This document shows, piece by piece, positions 22,537-32,400 of a stretch of 64,000 nt of DNA. Source of the DNA: Rhizopus arrhizus (Eukaryota; Mucoromycota; Mucoromycetes; Mucorales; Rhizopodaceae); assembly GCA_024220505.1 (NCBI GenBank), contig JAKZZE010000003.1, forward strand, positions 744,001-808,000, given 5' to 3'. Made by a program: the position numbers and the translations under genes. How positions within the stretch are numbered: position 1 is the stretch's first letter; each line of letters starts with the position of its first letter. A model generated the notes under the pieces. That model was given only the letters and a program-made list of their open reading frames with translations. It did not search any database and was not told where the DNA came from.

Positions 22537-22554
22537 AGGTGGGGATGTAGCTCA
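22537..22554 (+). repeat. LINE copy 1 target-site repeat (tRNA-Ala 5' end), 3' side
   Basis: AGGTGGGGATGTAGCTCA here is repeated at 27408-27425, where it forms the start of the intact tRNA-Ala gene. The AGG may instead belong to the truncated end of LINE copy 2, so 14-18 bases are duplicated. Confidence 0.65.
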
Positions 22555-22822
22555 GGTTAAAGATTTTGTTTTTATTTAATAGGAAGATATTTTGCAGGCG
22601 ACTAAAAAGTCATTATTGCATCTTCAAGTACAAAAAAAAGAGAATAAGATACAAAAAAAGGAGCCTGAGAAACAGAAAAACTCCAAAAAAAAGACAAAGC
22701 AAAAGATGAGATTGACTGCCTACTTCCACAACTTAGCTGACCTACTGTCACAACCCAACGGCAAGGAACTTTGATGGCTTTACTTCCGTGGGGGATCAGT
22801 AGGAGACAGACAAAGAAGGGTT

Positions 22823-25800
22823 TCAGTCAGAGTTACGAGAAGAGCTAGAATACCATAAGGCACCAGGAGAAGAGTCAATAGCATAGAAGCTATCAGGACG
22901 GCACAGACGTTGTATATGCCAGAGCATCAACAAGAGAGATGACCACCAAGGAGGACAGCGAGCTGAGCGACCAAGAGGCAACGAGGAAAGAGCAAAGTCT
23001 ATAGGGTAGGACCCAGGAGGACAGTGAGGCAGATCAGACCAGAGGAAAGACGGTATCAAATCGCACTCAAGAAAGTGGCGACGGGAACGACGATCACGGC
23101 CACAAGGACAGTCTTCAGGCTTACCTGGCAGCCAACCAAGACGCCAACGAACCAAGAGAGAGCGTTCTGCACGAGTAGCAGGAACGTAGAGAATGGGATC
23201 AACCACCAGAGCAGGGCGACATGCGCGTAAGAGAACCTGGGTAGTGGAGGTGACAATAGATGTGACTTGACGCTCACGATACTGGCGAAAGAAGGTCTTG
23301 AGCCGAGCATCGGAGGACGGAGGAGGAGAAGGCAGAGCCAAGAAGAGCGGATTCTTGTCAAGATGGATCTTGATTCGAGAGACAGGCAGCGTTGACGACA
23401 GGAGAGACAGCAGGCAAGAACCAGGAAGAGAGCGGGCACGAAGGCAGAAACGAGTTGTAAGCACATCTATGCGGTGGTGCATAGATGGCAATGTTGTCAT
23501 GTGTTTGATGACCAACGTAGAGGAGGTGGCATGACCACCTACCATCATACGAAGGCATCGGTCTTGTAAGCGGTCAATTTCTTTAACTTGAGCAGCAGAA
23601 AACTTGGAAATGGCGAGACCATATTCGAATTTTGGACGGACAAAAGTAGCATAGATCCGAGCACACAAGAGAAGAGAAAAGCCTTGACGGTTTACACCAA
23701 TCTTGTTGAGAATACCCATCAGTTGAAGGACACCAGGAGAACGAAGAGGAAGCACCGAAGCAGCAGAGAGACCAGTCTTGACGAAAGGCATACCAAGGTA
23801 TACGAACTTGTCGACCAAAGGAAGCGGAGTACCATAGAGTTTTAGTTGGGTTGAACCAGATGACGATGAAGAGGAAGTGGGGTGGTTGAGCACCGCACAC
23901 TTTAGAGGATTCCATCGATAACCAAGAGACAGTGAGTGTTCTTCACAGAGCTTGAGCATCTCTTTGACTGACTTTGCCGAGCCAATGACTGCGACATCAT
24001 CAGCAAAGAGGAGAGAGTTAACTGGGACCATACCAGCATCAGGAGAACCAGAGGAGGGAACCAAATGGGTGGCAGGAGCAGCGACTTGACGGAGGAGAGC
24101 AGGTAATGTATTGATGTACACCGAGTACAAGTGAGGACTGAGAACAGAACCTTGCAAGACACCGGTGACAGGAGAGAAAGCAGCAGAAGAATGGTTGGAC
24201 ACCAAGACAGACACCGAGACATCATCAAAGAGATGGACCAAGAGTGGCAGACAAGGAGACGAACCAGCACCAGAGCGAGAGAGAGCATCCCAGATAACAC
24301 GCCGGTCGACGGTATCGTAGGCCGACTTGATATCCAGGAATGCAACCACAGGAAACCGATGTGAGCGACGATAATAGGACTGCATCAGCTCATGAAGACA
24401 TAAGGCTTGATCAAGAGCTGAGCGACGAGGACGAAAGCCACCTTGAGCAAGATCAAGTCGAGGAGACACCGAGGCGAGCCATGGAGCAAGACTAAGCTCA
24501 AGGAGCTTTCTAAACACCGAGGTCAGTGAGATGGGTCGATAGTTGGACGGCAGCGAAGGATCACCTTTCTTGAAGATCGGATAGACTTGAGCATGCCGCC
24601 AGAGGGAAGGAACGTAGGACCATTGACAGCACAAGGAAAAGAACCAAGACAGCAAGTGGGAGAGGTCAGTACTGATCGGCTTGAGCATCTCGGCCTTGAT
24701 GTGATCAGCACCAGGAGCTTTACGAGTAGGGAGCTGGCCGATATACATATGTATTGTTAAAGGACTGAATAAAGACTGACTTGAACCAGGAGGACCAGAG
24801 GAACCAGAAGGAGACATACCAGGGGGAGACGTACCAGAAGGAGATGAACCATGGAGACCAAGAGGCAAACCAAGAGAGGATGGAGATGGAGGTGGTGATG
24901 GGCGAGTGGAAGGTAGAAGACTGCCATCAAAGACCGAAGCCAAGTGACTAGCCATTACCTCCACTGCCTTAGACGGACCATCAGGATGTGAGAACGACGA
25001 TGATGACTGATGTCGTTGTTTGAGTTGCTTGACTTTAGATATGGCCTTCGTAAAGTCAGATTCGAGGGACTTGCAAAATGCTTGCCAAGAGAGACGTTTG
25101 GCATTGGCCACAGCTTGACGAAAAGAAGTGTTTGCTTGTTGATGTTGATGCCACCAATAGACTTTGTCAATACCAAAGGCACGACGCCATCTACGGTAGC
25201 ACCTGTTACGAAAGTCAGCAGCATCTTGGAGTTGTTGCGTCCAGTACTTTTTCCAATGGGATGGACGAGGTGGACGATCACCGACAGAAGAGTCAAGAGA
25301 GCGGTAGATGATTGAGTTGAGCGACGCGTTGAGGTCGTCAATTGGCGGACGTGAAGAAGGAGGGTGTTGAACCAACCTCTTCAGTTGAGAAAGCAATGGA
25401 GCAGATGACGAGCGAAAGGTATCTTGATACAGCTGACATGGATCAGGTTCACCAAGGCGAGACAAGTTCCATAGTCGACGAGGATGAAGTGTGGTATCAG
25501 ATGTTTCAGACATAGACTCAGAGGCACTTGACTGAGCAAAAGTAAATGACAGCGTAAGTAGACGATGGTCAGAACCAAGAGACAAGTCAGACGCGATGTC
25601 AAGGCGAGGAGACATCAATGACGCGTTTGTTAAAAACATGTCAATGATGCTACTCATCTCTCGATCATCACGAAACCCGACCCAGGTAGGAATACCATGA
25701 GCCAGTGGGCCGTTCAGAACGGTCAAGGAACGATCAGCAAGCCAGCGAACCATAGCAGCACCACGAGGAGAGACCAATGCATCACCAGTGAGGTCACCAA

Positions 25801-26220
25801 GACGAGCATTAAAGTCGCCGCAAATAAAGTATTGGGAAGGGAAGGAATGGAAGAGAGTACATTTACAAATTCAGAGTTGGAAAGAGGAGGAGGAACATAC
25901 AAACAATGAATGCGAAACGGTCCGACCTTCAACGAAAGGGTATACCGATTCGGCGAAGGAAGTTGAGAGACAGGAAAGGGACAAGAAGGAGAGACCAGAG
26001 CAGTAACACCCATCGAACCACGGTTGGCCGAAGGTACAGGAACACCATACACATGATACTGCATCCAGTCTGTAGGAAGAAGAGAAGGGGAAAGAAGCCA
26101 AGTCTCGGTGATAAAAAGGAGAGTAGAGGAGAGACAATGAGACAAGACCTCATGAACGGTCGTGGTCCGAAGACCATTCGCGTTCCAAAGGCTTATAGAA
26201 AGGTGTTGGACCTCACTCAT
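22823..26220 (-). pseudogene. LINE ORF2: endonuclease and reverse transcriptase, one frameshift
   Basis: ORF2 starts at ATG 26218-26220, overlapping the ORF1 stop in TTATGAG. The N-terminal APE-type endonuclease shows SLWNANGLR and LLFITETWLL. The frame breaks at a C run (plus-strand GGG 25834-25836), and the next frame continues with YFICGDFNARLGDLTGD and GSDHRLL. The reverse transcriptase has VYPIFKKGDPSLPSNYRPIS, GGFRPRRSALDQA, FLDIKSAYDTV, GVLQGSVLSP and the catalytic NSLLFADDVAV. The C-terminus carries a CCHC knuckle (CPCGRDRRSRRHFLEC). The span is 3398 nt, one short of 1133 codons, so a single missing base accounts for the break. I see no RNase H domain, and the clade is unresolved. Confidence 0.88.
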
Positions 26221-27221
26221 AATGAGTGTGATCCAGCACTAGCGGAATCAGAGACCAAAGCATCTGACATGACCGTGTCACCACGGAAAGCAGCGCCTGG
26301 GTCACGACCACGAGAAGCAGAAAGAGGAGAGGGGAGGGAAGACAGAATCTGACTCAAAGAGTCCTCATCGATCCATCCCTTGGAAGAAAAGTACTTACCT
26401 ATGGGACCCACCAGGTGAGCACGGCCAGCACCAAGACGAGAGAGAGCACGGGAGCAGCGAGTGAACTGAAGCTCAGCACATTCATTAGCCTTGTCGGCCG
26501 ATGAGAGATGCTGGAGCTCAGGATCCGCCAAGTTGATAGGATCCAGAGGATCAAAACCGTCAACCAACGGAACCTTGGCAGCAGATAGAAGAGAGATCAC
26601 CTCTTCTTTGTACTGGACATGAATCAGGAGACCAATAGCCTTTGGGCCAGGGAAGCAAATGTCGAGGACACGGGACAGATCAAGACCAAGTAAACGCAGG
26701 TTGCGTCTAATTTCAGCACGGGGCAGCTTGCGGTTTCTATGCAGGTACAGGTATTCAAAACCACGAGGAGCAGAAGGGTCAACTGGTTGGAAGGGACGAC
26801 TAGCAGCAAGCTTTCGCTTCTTGCTAGTTGGGCGACGGGTAGTAGTAGCAGTAGTAGCAGCAGCCTTGGCAGCAATAGCACTATAGGTTGCATTGTTCGT
26901 TTGTGGTGCATCTTGGGGCGCACGTATGGTAGCCGGGTCGGAAGCCAAAGAGGAGAAAGCGGAAGAACTGTTGACGTCAGCGCCAGCGGAAAGTTGAGAT
27001 TCGAGTGAGGCGATTTTCGCCTTCAAAGTAGCGTTTTCACTGCGTAAAGCAGTCAGTTCAGCAAACAAGTCATCATGTGTTGAAACACGTTGCTGGAGGG
27101 TTTGGAAGTTGTGCAATAAATATTGCAAAGCTTGTTGCATGTCAGAAGGGTTTGTAATGTTGACATTTGCCACTCCATCTTGCGAGATGAGCGAAATGGG
27201 GGAACCAGATTGTTGAGACAT
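26217..27221 (-). CDS. LINE ORF1 protein
   Basis: I start at the ATG at 27221 (MSQQSGSPISLI); an in-frame ATG at 27254 would add 11 residues. The protein is about 334 aa. A coiled coil with heptad-like Leu/Ile (ELTALRSENATLKAKIASLE) lies at about residues 50-75. An Ala/Thr-rich low-complexity region and a basic patch (RRPTSKKRKL) follow, then a conserved C-terminal part with YLYLHRNRKLPRAEIRRNLR and LGLDLSRVLDICFPG. LINE family 2 ORF1 (63480-64000) matches this C-terminal region. Nucleic-acid chaperone and RNP formation is the usual role of such proteins (family knowledge). The stop overlaps the ORF2 start, suggesting coupled translation. Confidence 0.75.
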   Translation of the reverse strand: MSQQSGSPISLISQDGVANVNITNPSDMQQALQYLLHNFQTLQQRVSTHDDLFAELTALRSENATLKAKIASLESQLSAGADVNSSSAFSSLASDPATIRAPQDAPQTNNATYSAIAAKAAATTATTTRRPTSKKRKLAASRPFQPVDPSAPRGFEYLYLHRNRKLPRAEIRRNLRLLGLDLSRVLDICFPGPKAIGLLIHVQYKEEVISLLSAAKVPLVDGFDPLDPINLADPELQHLSSADKANECAELQFTRCSRALSRLGAGRAHLVGPIGKYFSSKGWIDEDSLSQILSSLPSPLSASRGRDPGAAFRGDTVMSDALVSDSASAGSHSL

Positions 27222-27411
27222 GGGAAATGTCGAAAATGGTGAAAAATACAGCAATCGAGTTGAAAAAAATATAGTTTGTAGAGAAAAATACGACGATTAT
27301 TTTGGTGTTAAAACGGTAGATGGATGTATCGTATTCGCAGAGATATTTGAGTTCAAAGTTGATTACGCGTACTATACCTTGTGTAACGGTCGGAAGAGCG
27401 AAAGAAAAGGT

Positions 27412-27484
27412 GGGGATGTAGCTCAAATGGTAGAGCGCTCGCTTAGCATGCGAGAGGCACTGGGATCGACGCCCAGCTTCTCCA
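27412..27484 (+). tRNA. tRNA-Ala (AGC)
   Basis: The 73-base gene starts GGGGATGTAGCTC. It has the D arm GCTC...GAGC, an anticodon stem CTCGC/GCGAG around loop TTAGCAT with anticodon AGC, and a T arm CTGGG/CCCAG. It ends CTTCTCC plus discriminator A. CCA is not encoded and there is no intron. Its first 14 bases are the tag found at the 3' end of every LINE copy to the left. One T-T mismatch in the acceptor stem is the only oddity. Confidence 0.9.
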
Positions 27485-27631
27485 ACAACTAAATGAATCA
27501 GTCGCTTATATTTTGGGTGGTATATTGCACACTAGGTGAAAAAATGGTGTCACATCTTTGGATTCTACTTTTGGGGCAAGGGCAAAAGATAGGTCCCGGA
27601 GATCGCTGGCCTCAATTAAGCTCCGATCTGC
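27485..27631. other. Unassigned spacer between tRNA-Ala and gypsy2
   Basis: This short segment contains CACTAGGTGAAAAAATGG at 27530, which resembles the ends of the Tc1 family of elements D and E (CACTAGGTGAAAAAATAG). It lacks a TA flank and has no partner end. It may be a remnant cut off by gypsy2 insertion. Confidence 0.35.
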
Positions 27632-27802
27632 TGTGACGAAAACGGCAATCGGGTCGTACAAATCGTTTCCGATGCAAGTCGTATTGAAAGAAGACAAACA
27701 GTAAATATTTTTTTTGTACCACGCCAGTTAGAAAATGAACTTCTGCGTAACAATCTATTTGAAAACGGAGTATCAACTCTTTTGCTTGAAAACCAAAAAC
27801 AA
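27632..27802 (+). repeat. gypsy2 5' LTR, left part
   Basis: It starts TGTGACGAAAACGGCAATCG. The first 50 bases are almost identical to the gypsy1 LTR (two differences), after which the two diverge. It is open for 57 codons in the frame corresponding to the C-terminus of gypsy1 ORF3. It continues at 40398. Confidence 0.8.
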
Positions 27803-28271
27803 TGTGACGAAAACGGCAATCGGGTCGTACAAATCCCTTCCGATGCAAGTCGTTTTGGCGACTTGAGTCAACAAAATGACTTGAGTCGTTAGACCGAAAA
27901 CTTTCGGTTAAAGGAAAAATTAATCCAACAAGGAGAATCAAGGCAACAAATTTTATATAAATATCCAACAAACCCTTTTTTATTTTTATGATTATTCTTA
28001 TCAATATCAATAAAAGAATCACTTATATCTTATATTCAGACTCTTCATTGAGCTCTTTGAACCCCTTTTTATATTATCTTTTTATTTTACAACACACTTT
28101 TTATCGATCTTAACAAACAAGATCTGGTGGTCACTACCTATATCAAGCTTTCGCTTAAACTTTATATCAAGAATAACAAGTTTCTCTTACGAAACACTTC
28201 AAACAACAACTAAATACATCAAATCTACTCTATAACCTTATACTCAAATCACAAGTACCTACTAAGTAACA
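27803..28271 (+). repeat. gypsy1 5' LTR
   Basis: It starts TGTGACGAAAACGG and ends CTACTAAGTAACA. The 3' LTR, after removal of the Tc1 insertion, has the same 469-bp length and nearly the same sequence, which points to a fairly recent insertion. A PBS-like TGGTGGTCACTACC lies inside the LTR near 28127. Confidence 0.85.
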
Positions 28272-28273
28272 TT

Positions 28274-28291
28274 TGGTGGTCACTACGAGGG
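28274..28291 (+). promoter_or_regulatory. gypsy1 primer-binding site
   Basis: TGGTGGTCACTACGAGGG begins two bases after the LTR end, the expected place for a tRNA primer site; TGG pairs with the tRNA CCA end. The gypsy2 site at 40771-40788 is identical. I did not identify the tRNA. Confidence 0.65.
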
Positions 28292-28396
28292 ATCCAAAAA
28301 AAAATCAAACGAGGAAACAAAAAAAATCAAATCAAGAAATTAAATCAAGAAACAACCTTAAACAAAAAAATATTATCAAATTTACCTGGAACTAAA

Positions 28397-29491
28397 ATGG
28401 CTTATATAAACGGACACATCGCGTTGGCAAATGCTAACATGAACGCAAGTTATCGACCTACTTTAATTGATTTCCATGGCTATGAAGGAGAAGACTTCCG
28501 TCACTTTTTAGAAAACTTGGAATCTTATTTTGCTATTAACAACATTACTCAAGAACCTCGCAAGCTTACTATCCTCAAGACACAACTAAGAGGAGCCGCT
28601 AAGGTTTACTATGAGAAAGAAATACTCAAAAGAATACCTGGAATCAACTACGAACAAGCCGTAGACCTCTTGAAAAATTATTACATAACACCAGAATTGA
28701 TACAAAGCTACGAGCTAGAATTTAATGAAATGTACCAAGGCGAGCAAGAGCACCCTCAGATATTCTTAGCCAGATTGAAAGAAGCTGCTGACCTTGCTAA
28801 TATAACTAATGATGCAGTCATCGAAAGTCGATTCCGTGCAGGTCTCTTACGAGAAATTAAACAATTCTGCATACAAAGTAGCTCTAAAAACTTACAAGAT
28901 TGGATCAACCACGCTGAAGGATGGTGGAATGCAAACAGACCTCGCAAGATTGCTATGGTCGACAACCCATTCATACCTAGAAACGCTAATCAGGCACTCA
29001 TCTATCAGAATGACCATTTGCATCATCAACATCATCTACCTAACAATCACAACATTGATTTAGTCGACTCAAATGAACATGCCATGCCAGCTTTAGCACT
29101 CAACCAAGTTCATTATAACAATACTCTTGGTACAAATCAACTAGTAACCATGGACACTTCAAGAAACCGTAATCACTCACGTCATGTACAAGTCAATGGA
29201 TATTATAACAACAGTGAAAATCAACAGCAGGATCTTATTAGACTTATTCAACAAACTATTCGTCAAGAACTCAACAACCAACAGAATCATCTACAACCCA
29301 ATAGGAATAGTAGGAATAATAGGTATAATAATAATAATTACAATAATAATAGGATTGGAGAATATGGAAACTACGATAACAATGGACGATACAAGAACTC
29401 CAACAATAACTATAACTCGAATCAAAGGAGAAGCTACGATCAACCAATGAATCAAGATCAACGTCAGCCAAACAATCAGTCAAAAAACTAA
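28397..29491 (+). CDS. gag: gypsy1 Gag
   Basis: The protein is 364 aa. The capsid-like region (about residues 20-195) includes LIDFHGYEGEDFRHFLENLE, GEQEHPQIFLARLKEAADLA and FRAGLLREIKQFCIQSSS. It resembles Ty3/gypsy retrotransposon gag proteins and aligns along its length with gypsy2 Gag. The C-terminal third is very rich in Asn and Gln with scattered Arg and Tyr, and there is no CCHC zinc knuckle. The basic Asn-rich tail may bind RNA instead (inference). The stop directly follows a slippery heptamer. Confidence 0.88.
   Translation: MAYINGHIALANANMNASYRPTLIDFHGYEGEDFRHFLENLESYFAINNITQEPRKLTILKTQLRGAAKVYYEKEILKRIPGINYEQAVDLLKNYYITPELIQSYELEFNEMYQGEQEHPQIFLARLKEAADLANITNDAVIESRFRAGLLREIKQFCIQSSSKNLQDWINHAEGWWNANRPRKIAMVDNPFIPRNANQALIYQNDHLHHQHHLPNNHNIDLVDSNEHAMPALALNQVHYNNTLGTNQLVTMDTSRNRNHSRHVQVNGYYNNSENQQQDLIRLIQQTIRQELNNQQNHLQPNRNSRNNRYNNNNYNNNRIGEYGNYDNNGRYKNSNNNYNSNQRRSYDQPMNQDQRQPNNQSKN
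29482..29488 (+). promoter_or_regulatory. Candidate -1 frameshift site, gypsy1 gag-pol
   Basis: A AAA AAC is in the gag frame directly before the TAA stop. It is a canonical X XXY YYZ heptamer. The -1 frame then reads CTA AAT GGG and stays open into pol. The same heptamer lies at the same place in gypsy2 (42094-42100). Confidence 0.75.
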
Positions 29492-32400
29492 ATGGGTCAG
29501 TTGCTTTTGAAAATACACGAAAGAATGGTCAACTGAACACCAAAAACAATACAAAATCCATTGATAACAACCAACAACAACATCAGCTCAACGCAATCAT
29601 CTCTGATAAAGAACATAAACATAAACAAAAAGATCTACAGTAGGTCAAAAAATTGCTGCAAGGAATTGCAAAATACCGGTTTTACAGCTGGTTGTCTATG
29701 GATACTGCATGAAACTATCTCAAACATTGATTGTTTGTACCTCACTAGAAGGGGCATTTATTCGTCGATTATCTGATATGGGCAATAGTTATTGGTGGAA
29801 TTTGATATTGTTAAAGGGAATTTTATAAACATCCGGCATTTTTTACTTGTTTACATATGTTTGGAATAACAAATTTTAATACGACCCAACCGGTTGCTAT
29901 CATAATTTTTCACATTCTTGACATGATTAGAATGTTGCCAGTATATAAAAGCGCTTAAAATTCCTTTATTCTAAATTTTAAATTGTCTTATTTAACTTAT
30001 TTCTCTTTTTTACCTTATTACCAATCGCATGCCTAAACGACTGCCAGAAGAAAAAGTAAACGATCTCAAGCAAGCATTAACTGGATCCACATCAACGTAC
30101 GATATTGCTAAGGAGGTTGGAGTACATGAATCAACTGTTAGTAGATACTCTAGGCGGTTGTTTTCAAATAGGACAATGGGCTCAGCTGGTAGACCTACAT
30201 TAGTCTCCAAAGTGACGAAGCGGCTAATCAAAAGAAAAGTCATTGAAGGGGTTCTAAAGACTGCCAAAGAGGTACACCGGGAGCTGGTTCAACTTGGCTA
30301 TGCTATCTCATACCAGTCAGCAATTAACGTCCTGAAATCAATGGAGTTCCATTCTTCAATAAAAAAAAAGAAGCCGTTTCCGACAAAAGCTCATATGCAG
30401 CATCGATTAGAATGGGCCAAGAAGCACCAGGATTGGACAGTGGAAGAATGGCGAAAAGTAGTCTTTTCTGATGAAACCAAGATCAACGTATGGGGCTCTG
30501 ATGGTTGTAAGTATTATTGGAAAAGACCAAGTGATCATCTTCAACCGCATCATCTAGAGTTTACAGTCAAGCATGGAGGCGGCAAGTTGATGATGTGGGG
30601 CTGCATAACATCTGAAGGACCAGGATATGCTTGTCAAATTTACGATGGGAACATGAACGCGGATGTTTATCAGCATATATTAGACACTACACTTCGTGAT
30701 ACTATGGAGTACTACAATTTCAACTGGTCCAACATTTACTTTCAGCATGATAATGATCCAAAGCACAAGGCAAAATCCACAATAGCCTGGTTAGATAATC
30801 ATCAAGTGCGCTATATTAGCGATTGGCCAGCTCAGAGTCCGGACTTAAATCCAATAGAACATGTATGGCATCAACTGAAGTTAAAGCTCAGCTGTTACGA
30901 ACGTAGAGCAAAGAATACGGATGAGCTTTGGGAACGAGTAGAAAAAGCATGGAATGAATTTGATAAAGAACTTTGCCAAAGGTATATCGATAGCATGCCG
31001 GCAAGAATTCAAGAGGTTATTAATAAAAAAGGAGGACCAACTAAATATTAATAAATAAACCCATTTCGTTCAAATTTTCGTTTTTTCAAATTTTCAAATT
31101 GCGCGCCTCATACTTCCTTCAATACTTATCCAATGGGGATTAAACTCTTTCGGATTTTTCAAGACATGTAGGAAATCTACTATGTAGAAACAGAAGCAGT
31201 TTGTACCATTGTGACAGGATGTACGCTACAAAAACTGAGAAAAATGGATTCCTTGCAGCAATTTTTTGACCTACTGTATATGCAGCAGTCAGACCAGAAC
31301 GGCCTCCTGAAGTGGTTACTACTGCGCCTTACCCAAATAATAGACCTACCAACAAGGATAAAGGAAAACAAAAAGCAAATCCAATTATTACCAAAAAGAT
31401 GACGACACGGAGCCATATCGAAGAAATAAATAATCCAGTACAACCCCAACAAGTCAAAGACTCACGAACCGAAGCGATGGATACTGATATGCCAATTCAA
31501 GACAAACCTACTAAGCCCAAAGCTTCAAGGTCTAGAAGAACAGAACCAGATATCAAATACGACATAGTCTCTGATGTGTTAAAACAAAAAGCCAATATTG
31601 AAATAGGAGACTTAATCACAGTAGCACCAACATTACGCAGAAAGCTAGTCGTTGGATGCAAACCAAAAAGAAAGTTGGTACAAGGGCAGATGAATCAAAC
31701 AATGGCCATCATAGAGGATGAAGAATTAAATACTACGGCAGCATACTCAATTGTAGGCATCGGAAATAAAAACATCAAAGCCTTAGTGGATTGTGGTGCT
31801 TCAAAAGCATGTATTTCAAAACCTCTAGCAGACGCACTTGATTTGGAAATCGACGCAGCATCAGAAAACATATTTACTCTTGGAAATGGCACAAAGCAAA
31901 CCGCATTAGGCATCATATACGATGTTCCAATAGAAGTCACTGAAGATCTGATTATACCATGCAACCTGGAAGTATTACCATCATGTCCATCACATCTCAT
32001 ACTTGGAAATAATTGGCTAAATCGTGCAAAAGCTAGGATAGACTTCAATAGTTCCTCATTGAAAGTCAAGTACAAAAGTCAAAAAGCAGAAATACCTATA
32101 CACTTTATACGAAGAAGCACCCCTATACCCAAAGTAAAAGCTTTTCATCAAGATTATCAACATCCTATAAGCCTTACAAATTCCAACATAACTAAACACG
32201 TACACTTTGAAGATGACGAATCTGAAGACAGTTACTCAGCAGACACAGAGGAAGAAAGTACATCAGAAGATGAAGGATCTAGTGAAGAGAATGATGAAAT
32301 GGAAGTAGCAACCCTAGAAAAAGACTATGACAATGAATCATTACAAGTTTTGGAAAATGACAAAAATAATGAAGTAATTATTACCAATCTTCAAGGAACA

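Larger units (their letters stand above)
16202..22539 (-). mobile_element. LINE copy 2, 5'-truncated and split by element Y
   Basis: The copy consists of 16202-16994 and 22487-22539, with Y between them. It starts with the tag GGGGATGTAGCTCA and GGTTAAAGATTTT, follows the LINE copy 1 3' region and ORF2 end closely, and breaks at GAGAAGGT. The remaining 53 bases after Y read AAAGCCAAGAAGAGCGG up to GAGACAGG, matching copy 1 near 23336-23396. It is truncated at its 5' end there, immediately before the tag of copy 1. Confidence 0.8.
22555..27407 (-). mobile_element. LINE copy 1, near full-length non-LTR retrotransposon
   Basis: The element encodes ORF1 and ORF2 on the minus strand and lies between two copies of the tRNA-Ala 5' sequence. 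Its 3' end is marked by GGTTAAAGATTTT on the plus strand (22553-22565), shared with copies 2 and 3. Without the single frameshift in ORF2 it would look complete. A 5' leader of about 180 bases (27222-27407) precedes ORF1. Confidence 0.85.

Noticed and set aside
22487..22539. Short duplicated LINE segment as a structural part of the LINE 3' end
   Set aside because: It is the distal piece of LINE copy 2, separated from the rest by element Y with a GGT duplication.
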